Below are positions 55,540 to 63,706 of a DNA stretch of 64,000 bases, piece by piece. Below the pieces are notes generated by a model, which was not told the DNA's origin, searched no databases, and worked only from the letters and a program-made list of their open reading frames with translations. Every line of letters begins with the position of its first letter. Within the stretch, counting starts at the first letter, position 1. Position numbers and translations under genes: made by a program. Source of the DNA: Prolixibacter sp. NT017 (GTDB lineage Bacteria; Bacteroidota; Bacteroidia; Bacteroidales; Prolixibacteraceae); assembly GCF_009617875.1 (NCBI RefSeq), contig NZ_BLAV01000001.1, positions 2,914,001-2,978,000 of the forward strand, in the 5' to 3' direction.

Positions 55540-56463
55540 TTATTTATCGGTAAAAGTCATTTCGTTGTGCATAGTTATTGGGATTTGCATGTCGTTCGGC
55601 ATTTGCGCATTGGCTTTTACGGTGGTTGTGCCCTGCATTTCCTGGCTCAGTTTGGCATCCTTAATCCAGCCCGTTTTCTTGTCCACGCGTATCTCCGACG
55701 TCATGCTCCCGTCCATGTTATATTTCATCTGCATCCCGTTGTTTTCGACATACTGGTCGTTATCCACCGTGTTAATTTTCGAATCACCCGTAATCAGGTA
55801 ATCATTGGCCTCATCGGCTTTGTAGGTATAGGTGGTGGTGATTTTCAACGGCATCCCCGATGTTTGTTTATTCTCAATCACCCAGGTGTCGCCCTTCGCC
55901 ACCGGCTTGTCGGGATAAATCGCCAGGCTTTTCTCCACGTTGCCTTTAAAGGCATCCTCGCCATACGAGCGCACCAGCTGCGCTTTCATTTGCGCCTTCT
56001 GTTGCTCGGGCAGCTGCGGGAAATCGGCGAACATCGATTCGAACAGCTTGCTGAGGTTCTTTACCTCGGTGATTTCTCCCTTTTGGGTCATCTTTACCTG
56101 GAACGGACGGTTCTTCATCGACTTCAGCACCGACGAGAAAATATCCGACGCGTCGTTCTTCTCCGAGCTGAAATTCATGGTTCCCTGCGGCATCTGCATC
56201 GCCATGCTCAGGCTGTCGTACTGCACATCCATGTCGTAACCCGCAGCGGTTACCGCGGTTACCTTGTAGGTGATGCTGCCTTTGATGTCCATCTGGATTT
56301 TCATTTGCTGGCCTTGCACCTGCTGGTCGATGTTGATGTGCGAGTTCATCACCTGCGTGTACGACTTCCCCTGTTGCAGGTGAAGCGACAATTCCGTTTT
56401 CTTTGCCTGGCAGGTAAACGCCACCGACAGGGCTACAATCGTTGATAAAATTAATTTCTTCAT
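55540..56463 (-). CDS. DUF6263 secreted protein
   Basis: A 307-residue protein with a signal peptide cleaved near residue 20 (AFTCQA). The mature chain is a beta-rich DUF6263-type domain; the segments NRPFQVKMTQKGEITEVKN and DTWVIENKQTSGMP resemble it. It probably sits in the periplasm or outer leaflet with a lipid- or ligand-binding barrel-like fold; function unknown. The first 21 codons recur as a fragment at 57169-57234. Confidence 0.75.
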   Translation of the reverse strand: MKKLILSTIVALSVAFTCQAKKTELSLHLQQGKSYTQVMNSHINIDQQVQGQQMKIQMDIKGSITYKVTAVTAAGYDMDVQYDSLSMAMQMPQGTMNFSSEKNDASDIFSSVLKSMKNRPFQVKMTQKGEITEVKNLSKLFESMFADFPQLPEQQKAQMKAQLVRSYGEDAFKGNVEKSLAIYPDKPVAKGDTWVIENKQTSGMPLKITTTYTYKADEANDYLITGDSKINTVDNDQYVENNGMQMKYNMDGSMTSEIRVDKKTGWIKDAKLSQEMQGTTTVKANAQMPNDMQIPITMHNEMTFTDK

Positions 56464-56585
56464 GGTGTTTAATTTATGTTATTCAAAGTTAATGACGTTG
56501 CCGGATTAAAAGACCGACCGCGGTAATATCAGGCGTTGTTATCCTTGCTTTCCATGTTTGCCGGTATCGCTTTTATCCTTTGCAT

Positions 56586-57116
56586 TTATTTTTCTTTGTT
56601 GATTTTAAAGCCAATTCTTGGCCTGTTTTTATCAAGCAGTTCCCGCTTCATTAGTTCTCTTATTGCTTCAAAAACCAATTTGAATTGACTGTCGTATTTT
56701 GATTCAAGTTCAAAAATTTTGCGTTCAATTTCTTTATGATTTGAAAGAAATTCCCTCAACTTAACAAAAGCACGGACAATGAGCACACTGGTCTCTATTG
56801 CAGTAGGTGTATTCAAAACATTCGCCAGCATAATTGTTCCGTGTTCAGTAAAAGCATATGGATTTGTACTCGAGAACTTCAATTTCTCGAGGTGATCGCA
56901 ATTTGCGATCACCTCTTGTTTCTCTTCGTTGGTCAACTGAAACATGAAGTCTTCCGGAAATCGCTCTCTATTCCTTTTTACCTGTTCATTTAACCTACTC
57001 GTTCTCACCCCGTATATTTCAGCCAGGTCGCTATCGAGCATCACTTTTTGTCCTCGGATGACCAGAATTGCCCTGTCAATTTTCTCTGCCGGTATGATAC
57101 TTTTATTTTTCATCAT
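56586..57116 (-). CDS. ORF6N domain DNA-binding protein
   Basis: About 176 residues if started at the ATG ATG pair. Residues 10-90 form an ORF6N domain (AILVIRGQKVMLDSDLAEIYG, then NEQVKRNRERFPEDFMFQL and PYAFTEHGTIMLANVL), typical of phage and mobile-element proteins. The C-terminal half is a coiled coil. The reading frame is open for five codons upstream, but those overlap a palindrome that looks like an operator, so the later start is preferred. It sits between the DUF6263 gene and its duplicated fragment. Confidence 0.85.
   Translation of the reverse strand: MMKNKSIIPAEKIDRAILVIRGQKVMLDSDLAEIYGVRTSRLNEQVKRNRERFPEDFMFQLTNEEKQEVIANCDHLEKLKFSSTNPYAFTEHGTIMLANVLNTPTAIETSVLIVRAFVKLREFLSNHKEIERKIFELESKYDSQFKLVFEAIRELMKRELLDKNRPRIGFKINKEK
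56889..56915. repeat. 27-bp perfect palindrome inside the ORF6N gene
   Basis: GAGGTGATCGCAA, a central T, and its exact complement. It encodes part of the segment VIANCDHLEK. A related palindrome lies at 57121-57143, just before the ORF6N start. Confidence 0.85.
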
Positions 57117-57120
57117 ATAA

Positions 57121-57143
57121 GGTGATCGCATTTTGCGATATCC
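57121..57143 (-). promoter_or_regulatory. Putative ORF6N operator
   Basis: ATCGCA, TTT, TGCGAT with flanks GGTG and ATCC, five bases upstream of the ATG pair. It shares the GGTGATCGCA/TGCGAT core with the palindrome inside the gene, suggesting autoregulation by the ORF6N protein (inference). Confidence 0.45.
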
Positions 57144-57168
57144 TCTGAAAATTTAATGAACTTCTCTT

Positions 57169-57234
57169 CTAATATGCCTGGCAGGTAAACGCTACCGACA
57201 AGGCTACAATCGTTGATAAGATTAATTTCTTCAT
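57169..57234 (-). pseudogene. Duplicated 5' fragment of the DUF6263 gene
   Basis: Reads MKKLILSTIVALSVAFTCQAY and stops. It is nearly identical to the first 20 codons of the DUF6263 gene at 55540-56463, including the bases before the ATG. The likeness ends at the codon after the signal peptide. It marks the edge of the ORF6N/CBASS island. Confidence 0.85.
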
Positions 57235-57297
57235 GGTGTTTTTAATTGTTTTTTGACGTCATCTATTTGTTTTAAAAAGAAAAACTCTCGCAGAAAC

Positions 57298-57723
57298 TCA
57301 ATCGTTTTGTTTGGTTCCAAGATGTATTCCACCTCCAAGCCATTCTCCTGTTATGTGCCATATTTCGTAATAGTAAAGCCATAAACTTATCCAAGGAATG
57401 ATATATTCAGACACCTTACATTTAGCATCAAACTCTTTGTATTGTGGATAATACAAACACAACTCATTTCCTGAGTAAACATGCGGTATCTTTTCATTCT
57501 TAAAATTCCTTTTTAATTCTGGTTTTGTGATTTTTATTTTAGGTCGTTTTCCAACATAATATCTCAATTTAAAATGATAAGTGCTACTTCGTGGAGTAGG
57601 TTGTAGGTTTCCTTTTATCAATAAAGAATCCCTTAATATACTTGCTTTAAACTGAGGATATTCTTTTTTGACATTAGCATACTGAATAGGAATCTCTAAT
57701 TTATTTTTCCAATATTTTCTCAT
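57298..57723 (-). CDS. CBASS E2-like conjugating protein (stand-alone)
   Basis: A 141-residue protein matching the prokaryotic E2-like proteins of short type II CBASS. Seen: LLIKGNLQPTPRSSTYHFKL near residue 34, IPHVYSGNELCLYYPQY with the presumed catalytic Cys89, then WISLWLYYYEIWHITGEW and GGGIH at the C-terminus. No E1 or JAB domain is fused or encoded nearby. In the characterised short type II system the E2 forms a covalent bond with the C-terminus of the cyclase and raises its activity. Its ATG overlaps the cyclase stop codon, so translation is coupled. Confidence 0.85.
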   Translation of the reverse strand: MRKYWKNKLEIPIQYANVKKEYPQFKASILRDSLLIKGNLQPTPRSSTYHFKLRYYVGKRPKIKITKPELKRNFKNEKIPHVYSGNELCLYYPQYKEFDAKCKVSEYIIPWISLWLYYYEIWHITGEWLGGGIHLGTKQND

Positions 57724-58853
57724 TTCCCAAAAAATGTATTTTTCTTAACAGGCTTGTCAGAAACAACTTTTGAACCAAGAGCTCCTGTTGCAGATGATGA
57801 GAAGACTTTACCTTTTTGTCTATAATCTTCGGTAATTAGAGTTTGTTGCTTTACACTATCAGAGTAAATATTCTCTCCGACCACACCTTTTAAGATATTA
57901 CTTTCCTCAACTATACCATTATCTTCCTTAAGCTTCTGCCAATTTTTGTAAAGAGATTCAACAAACCGAATAAATTCTGAATAATATTTTGGTTCTTTTC
58001 CCCATTTGTCGGTAAAATCCTCGTCACTATCAACTGGATTTAACACTTTTATTCGTTTGAGTCTGCTTAGATTTACTTGGCCGTAAATTTGCGAAACGAT
58101 GCCATCAATTGTTTCAAAAATCGAATCTTGATTTTGATACAACTGACCTGCAAGTGTTGTTAATACGATACTTGAAGTTGCATAATCTGGAGTCTCCTCA
58201 AAAAACAAATCACGATATCTTTTGATAATCTGGACGGCTCGTTGCAGTGGTTTTTTAGCTGCAAAATCATCTGAAGGGATTTCTTCTGCTTCATATGCTT
58301 TTTCCAACAACGTCATTTTAATCGTTTCTGCTTTATTTAGAAACCATTTTGCATATCCTCTGGGATTACTTATTAACCATTCTTTTAATTCTCTATCAGG
58401 TATTACTATCTTATTTTCATCGTCTGCACTATGCTGACAGCCAGGAAGAATATCCATATGGTAATTATCTGCATAGTTTAATCTTACACATCTTGTTTTT
58501 GACTCGACTTTATCTTTGTAAGTCCCATTTCCTTGCAAAACTCTCTTTAGCTCATTAAAAATCCTCATTGGGTCAGTTTGTTCGTAAACCCTACCTTGAA
58601 TATGTAAGACAATATCTAAATCAAACTCATTTCTTGATAATGGTTTTACAGTCGTGCCAATTCGAACTGAACCTTGAGGGTAAATCTCAAAGGTTTTTGT
58701 ATCAAAAAAATCTGGGTCGTTTTCCAAAACTTCTTGTATCGCTTTATAAGAACTTTCAATTTTTTCTCTTCTTGTTCTGTCTAGCTGCAATTTCTCTGCT
58801 GCCCTAGCTAACAAATCATCAATTTGAGCAGTTTTATTGTTTAAAAAGTACAT
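57720..58853 (-). CDS. CBASS CD-NTase (cGAS/DncV-like nucleotidyltransferase)
   Basis: A 377-residue nucleotidyltransferase. The polymerase-beta-type motif is QGSVRIGTTVKPLSRNEFDL, with G61-S62 and the metal ligands Asp78 and Asp80, and the third acidic residue Asp134 in YHMDILPGCQ. Length and helical C-terminal half fit the CD-NTase fold. It should make a cyclic di- or trinucleotide on phage infection. The very C-terminus is NTFFGK, ending in Gly-Lys, which would suit conjugation by the E2-like protein. Second gene of the operon. Confidence 0.9.
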   Translation of the reverse strand: MYFLNNKTAQIDDLLARAAEKLQLDRTRREKIESSYKAIQEVLENDPDFFDTKTFEIYPQGSVRIGTTVKPLSRNEFDLDIVLHIQGRVYEQTDPMRIFNELKRVLQGNGTYKDKVESKTRCVRLNYADNYHMDILPGCQHSADDENKIVIPDRELKEWLISNPRGYAKWFLNKAETIKMTLLEKAYEAEEIPSDDFAAKKPLQRAVQIIKRYRDLFFEETPDYATSSIVLTTLAGQLYQNQDSIFETIDGIVSQIYGQVNLSRLKRIKVLNPVDSDEDFTDKWGKEPKYYSEFIRFVESLYKNWQKLKEDNGIVEESNILKGVVGENIYSDSVKQQTLITEDYRQKGKVFSSSATGALGSKVVSDKPVKKNTFFGK

Positions 58854-58859
58854 ATCGCT

Positions 58860-59696
58860 TTATTTAGAGTATTTCATTTCAATGGACCATTTGGTGTGTT
58901 GTCCTATTTTAATTTCTTCATCTTTATTTATCACACCGTTGTTAAGAATTACTGATTCTTCTACCCATAAAATTTCCTTAGTATTTTCATTTTGTGTGTT
59001 TTTTAGAATTTCTTCTTGTTCAGGTGTTGGAATTAAATCAAAAACATCATAAGAAAGTATTTCTAAACAATCTTTCCATTTTTCTGATTTCTTTATTGGG
59101 GTTCTGAGTGTTCCCGCATATCGATATTCAAAATGTGGAAAATCTTCAATACTTAAGATGCCTGTTTTTATTAATTCCTCGAAAAATTCCCTCCAATGAG
59201 AAATTTCTCTATTTTTTTGTGAATTAAACCAATCTAAAAAACTTATTAACCTAGGCATCGGAATTGCACCTCTTAAATCATTTCTTTTCTCCCCATTCGT
59301 TTTCATATATGGGTCCTTTCCCCAATTAAAGTTATCTTTTAGAAAGCCAACATCTTCAGATAATACCTTATAAACACCACCAACGGGCTGGTAGTAACTC
59401 CATTTAGAATTCCTTACGAGTAAATATTTATCATTGACATGAATCCTATAAATGTAAGACATTGATACTCTAATTCTCTTTTTCCGATAAAGAAGTTTAG
59501 ATAAAAACCAAAGTCGAATTCTCTTAATATTTGAAAGAAAAGAATCTATGAAAAATACAATAATAGGAGCTATGATACTACAAGCAATTGCAATCGTATT
59601 CTGAACCATTGTATTATCTTTGAAATCATCGCCTACAATCATAAGATAGATGATTAATAACAAAGCAACTATTATGTTTCTTTCGGTCTTTCTCAT
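58860..59696 (-). CDS. CBASS effector: two-helix membrane protein with SMODS-associated NUDIX domain
   Basis: A 278-residue protein. Two transmembrane helices span about 8-24 and 33-53. The cytosolic part (80-278) is the NUDIX-like domain known from CBASS loci: YLLVRNSKWSYYQPVGGVYK, followed after an insert by REFFEELIKTGI, a worn NUDIX box. It resembles the 2TM-NUDIX class (Cap16-like). The domain is expected to bind the cyclic nucleotide and trigger membrane disruption. It is the first gene of the operon, 6 bp before the CD-NTase start. Confidence 0.85.
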   Translation of the reverse strand: MRKTERNIIVALLLIIYLMIVGDDFKDNTMVQNTIAIACSIIAPIIVFFIDSFLSNIKRIRLWFLSKLLYRKKRIRVSMSYIYRIHVNDKYLLVRNSKWSYYQPVGGVYKVLSEDVGFLKDNFNWGKDPYMKTNGEKRNDLRGAIPMPRLISFLDWFNSQKNREISHWREFFEELIKTGILSIEDFPHFEYRYAGTLRTPIKKSEKWKDCLEILSYDVFDLIPTPEQEEILKNTQNENTKEILWVEESVILNNGVINKDEEIKIGQHTKWSIEMKYSK

Positions 59697-59937
59697 TTCA
59701 CTTGTCTTTATGCAAGATGTTTATTTCTCTTGACCGTAACGCAGTTGTAGATTGTAGAGTGCTTATTTTCCTTTTAGCTTGGTAAAAAGGTGTTCTTTCA
59801 ATACCCAAATGGGATGGAAAACGCACCTCATTTATAATACTAACGCTCGCCTTACATTCATCCGTCAATTCTTTATTTCTCATTCTCGTTCTATTTTACC
59901 TGGAGGCTTTACCTCACCAGTCCATCATTCGCCCAAC

Positions 59938-60210
59938 CGTCCGCGAAGTTCATCCAACGCCTGCCGGAGTGCTTCCAACCGTCGCAGTTGATGTTCCAAC
60001 GACCGGCGGAGTAGTTCCAACACCTGACGGAGTAGTTCCAACGACCATAGAAGTAGTTCCAACCGCTTGCGAAGTAGTTCCAACAGGGTGACGAGTTCGT
60101 CCAACTGCCGACGGAGTAGTTCCAACGGGGTGACAGGTTCGTCCAACCGCGGACTGAGTTGTTCCAACCAATGTCTGAGATGTTCCAACGCCCCGGCTAC
60201 CTCTTCCAAC
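59938..60210. repeat. 21-bp tandem repeat that codes for leucine heptads
   Basis: On the minus strand GTTGGAA or GTTGGAC begins a new unit every 21 bases from 60210 to 59937, thirteen times without a change of length. In one minus frame this is a run of heptads (LELLRRQ, LDELVTL, LELLRKR), in another VGTTxxA repeats. The best frame has only a TTG start and sits just beyond the terminator at 60227-60263, so translation is uncertain. Confidence 0.85.
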
Positions 60211-60226
60211 CGTTCGTCGGGTAGTT

Positions 60227-60263
60227 AAAAACCCCCGGTGACTGTCTCCGGCACAGCACCGGG
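60227..60263 (-). terminator. Terminator after the 213-aa gene
   Basis: Arms CCCGGTG / CACCGGG with a 16-base loop are followed by GGTTTTTAA on the minus strand, 78 bp past the stop at 60341. Confidence 0.65.
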
Positions 60264-60340
60264 AGAATCCTTCTCTCCTGTTCGTTCGTCCTGTCGGGGC
60301 CGGGAAGGGGCTTTACTCGTTTCACCTCATGCGGCGGACA

Positions 60341-60982
60341 CTAATCAACAATGACCCGCGCACGGGTGTACTCCTCATAAAAATCCTGGTCTGTAAACTG
60401 GAACCGAATCATCAGCTTGTCGAGCTGGTTATTCAGCAGGTTATTCGCTTCGTCGAACAAGTCGCCCAACACCGTTTTAGCAGCAAACGCCTGGTTGCGA
60501 ATGGTGCGCGGCTTCCCAATGAGCGCCTTGAAATTATCGAGGCTCGTTTCCACCTCCACTATCATGTCCTCGGTGAGCATGTAATCGGTCAGGTTCGCCA
60601 GGTTGTTCCGGGCTTCGGCTATCACCGGCGTAACCATGGTTTCCACTTCCGTCTCGCGGCAATTGCGCAATTCCGAAGCAGTTATTTTCACTTTGTCGGC
60701 CAGCACCGGGTCGTCGTTCATGGCGGCGTAAGCCTGCAAAATACCCGATATGATGACCGTTTTCCCGGCCACTCCCCTGCGCACATCGGCCTTGTTTTCG
60801 GTAACCGCTACACTGGCGGGGTTGGTTTTTTCGTTCTGGGCAACAATCCGCTGAATGATTTCGTCGAACTCGTTCTTCCGGGCCAAAAACACCGGAATCG
60901 CGTTCCACTTTACGGAATGATTGTCCATCGCCGTCTGCGTATTGATGAACATGCGCAGATGGTTGTTTTGCTTTGCATCCAT
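60341..60982 (-). CDS. Conserved helical protein, unknown function
   Basis: A 213-residue soluble protein, mostly alpha-helical, with no signal peptide. The layout (a first helix with TQTAMDNHSVKWNAIPVFLA, a central repeat of helices and the end FYEEYTRARVIVD) is that of a family of Bacteroidota hypothetical proteins often found beside repeats. I cannot assign a function. It sits between the 221-bp array and the 21-bp repeat. Confidence 0.65.
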   Translation of the reverse strand: MDAKQNNHLRMFINTQTAMDNHSVKWNAIPVFLARKNEFDEIIQRIVAQNEKTNPASVAVTENKADVRRGVAGKTVIISGILQAYAAMNDDPVLADKVKITASELRNCRETEVETMVTPVIAEARNNLANLTDYMLTEDMIVEVETSLDNFKALIGKPRTIRNQAFAAKTVLGDLFDEANNLLNNQLDKLMIRFQFTDQDFYEEYTRARVIVD

Positions 60983-61284
60983 AGGCTAATCATTTTTATG
61001 GTTTGATATTAGGTTAATCCCGGTTGCCGGTATTTTGACAGTTTGTTTTCCCCTACTGCCGGCGGCAATCCGGTGGTTTAATCGTTTCGGTCAATGAACG
61101 CTGATTTCTCTTTTTTCCACCTAATGAATGCACAATGGTATCGAAGATAATACATTATGATCAGGAATCATAAAAAAAATATACTGTTTTACAATAGAAG
61201 AAAGTGTTAAGTATTAAGATTTAAGTTTTAAGACTGACCATTCCAGACCAGAAACAAAAGGGACAGGACAGGGTACTCCACTCT

Positions 61285-63655
61285 TTAATGCCTTTGTGAA
61301 CTTTGCGCTTGCCTTGTGGCCATCGTGGTTTAATTTCTTACCACGAAGGACACCAGGATTTTTCACGAAGGACACTAAGAGTCCCATCATCGGAGCCGAA
61401 CAACAGAAACTTTTCTAACTACAGAAACTGGGTAGCACACGGTCACGATGTATCGTGACCCTACCCGGCCGGCAGCTAACGGAACTGTGAGCAGCAAGTC
61501 ATTCATTAATGCCTTTGTGGACTTTGTGGCCATGGTGGTTTAATTTCTTACCACGAAGGACACCAGGATTTTTCACGAAGACCACAAAGAGTCCCATCAT
61601 CGAAGCAGAACAACAGAAACATTTCTAACGACAAAAACTGGGTAGCACACGGTCACGATGTATCGTGACCCTACCCGGCCGGCAGTTAACGGAACTGTGA
61701 GCGGCAAGTCATTCATTAATGCCTTTGTGGACTTTGCGCTTGCTTTGTGGCCATCGTGGTTTAATTTCTTACCACGAAGGACACCCGGATTTTTCACGAA
61801 GAACACTAAGAGTCCCATCATCGGAGCTGAACAACAGTGACTTTTCTAACGACAAAAACTGGTTAGCACACGGTCACGATGTATCGTGACCCTACCCGGC
61901 CGGCAGTTAACGGAACTGTGAGCGGCAAGTCATTCATTAATGCCTTTGTGGACTTTGCGCTTGCTTTGTGTCCTTCGTGGTTTAATTTCTTACCACGAAG
62001 GACACCAGGATTTTTCACGAAGACCACTAAGAGTCCTATCATCGAAGCAGAACAACAGAAACATTTCTAACCACAGAAACTGGTTAGCACACGGTCACGA
62101 TATATCGTGACCCTACCCGGCCGGCAGTTAACGGAACTGTGAGCAGCAAGTCATTCATTAATGCCTTTGTGGACTTTGCGCTTGCTTTGTGGCCATCGTG
62201 GTTTAATTTCTTACCACGAAGGACACCCGGATTTTTCACGAAGAACACTAAGAGTCCCATCATCGGAGCTGAACAACAGTGACTTTTCTAACGACAAAAA
62301 CTGGTTAGCACACGGTCACGATGTATCGTGACCCTACCCGGCCGGCAGCTAACGGAACTGTGAGCAGCAAGTCATTCATTAATGCCTCTGTGAACTTTGT
62401 GGCCATCGTGGTTTAATTTCTTACCACGAAGGACACCAGGATTTTTCACGAAGACCACAAAGAGTCCCATCATCGAAGCCGAACAACAGTGACTTTTCTA
62501 ACTACAGAAACTGGGTAGCACACGGCCACGATGTATCGTGACACTACCCGGCCGGCAGTTAACGGAACTGTGAGCAGCAAGTCATTCATTAATGCCTTTG
62601 TGAACTTTGCGCTTGCCTTGTGGCCATCGTGGTTTAATTTCTTACCACGAAGGACACCAGGATTTTTCACGAAGACCACTAAGAGTCCTATCATCGGAGC
62701 CGAACAACAGTAACTTTTCTAACGACAAAAACTGGTTAGCACACGGTCACGATGTATCGTGACCCTACCCGGCCGGCAGTTAACGGAACTGTGAGCAGCA
62801 AGTCATTCATTAATGCCTTTGTGAACTTTGCGCTTGCCTTGTGGCCATCGTGGTTTAATTTCTTACCACGAAGGACACCAGGATTTTTCACGAAGACCAC
62901 TAAGAGTCCTATCATCGGAGCCGAACAACAGTAACTTTTCTAACGACAAAAACTGGTTAGCACACGGTCACGATGTATCGTGACCCTACCCGGCCGGCAG
63001 TTAACGGAACTGTGAGCAGCAAGTCATTCATTAATGCCTTTGTGAACTTTGCGCTTGCTTTGTGGCCATCGTGGTTTAATTTCTTACCACGAAGGACACT
63101 AAGAGTCCCATCATCGGAGCAAAACAACAGAAACTTTCCTAACTACAGAAACTGGGTAGCACACGGTCACGATGTATCGTGACCCTACCCGGCCGGCAGC
63201 TAACGGAACTGTGAGCAGCAAGTCATTCATTAATGCCTTTGTGAACTTTGCGCTTGCTTTGTGGCCATCGTGGTTTAATTTCTTACCACGAAGGACACCA
63301 GGATTTTTCACGAAGAACACTAAGAGTCCCATCATCGAAGCAGAACAACAGAAACTTTTCTAACGATAAAAACTGGGTAGCACACGGTCACGATGTATCG
63401 TGACCCTACCCGGCCGGCAGCTAACGGAACTGTGAGCAGCAAGTCATTCATTAATGCCTTTGTGGACTTTGCGCTTGCTTTGTGGCCATCGTGGTTTAAT
63501 TTCTTACCACGAAGAACACCAGGATTTTTCACGAAGACCACAAAGAGTCCCATCATCGAAGCCGAACAACAGAAACTTTTCTAACGACAAAAACTGGGTA
63601 GCACACGGCCACGATGTATCGTGACCCTACCCGGCCGGCAGCTAACGGAACATCG
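61285..63655. repeat. 221-bp tandem repeat array (11 units)
   Basis: The word GGTCACGATG, or its variant with GGCC, begins at 61441, 61651, 61872, 62093, 62314, 62524, 62745, 62966, 63165, 63386 and 63607. Spacings are 210, 221, 221, 221, 210, 221, 221, 199, 221 and 221. Each unit holds GGTCACGAT-ATCGTGACC and TCGTGGT-ACCACGA inverted repeats. The 210-bp units lack 11 bases between two CTTTG words. The 199-bp unit lacks 22 bases between two CACGAAG words. The first unit is incomplete. Short open frames here are not genes. Confidence 0.95.
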
Positions 63656-63706
63656 AAGCACAACCTGAAACATGAAACCTGAAACCTGAAACCGCGAAGC
63701 CGATCC

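Noticed and set aside
55567..56445. 292-codon plus-strand frame opposite the DUF6263 gene
   Set aside because: It is a shadow of the minus-strand gene, His/Arg-rich with no signal or domain, while the minus frame has a signal peptide and family match.
56586..57131. Longer start of ORF6N at 57131
   Set aside because: The extra five codons lie in the palindrome and are absent from the usual family start; the ATG pair at 57111-57116 is preferred.
59925..60209. Leucine-heptad protein as a real gene
   Set aside because: Only a TTG start, behind a terminator, and three frames are equally periodic because of the 21-bp DNA repeat. Kept as a repeat.
61597..63584. Repeated short frames of 60-74 codons on both strands in the array
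   Set aside because: They recur only because the DNA unit recurs, overlap each other on both strands and have no start context or known family.
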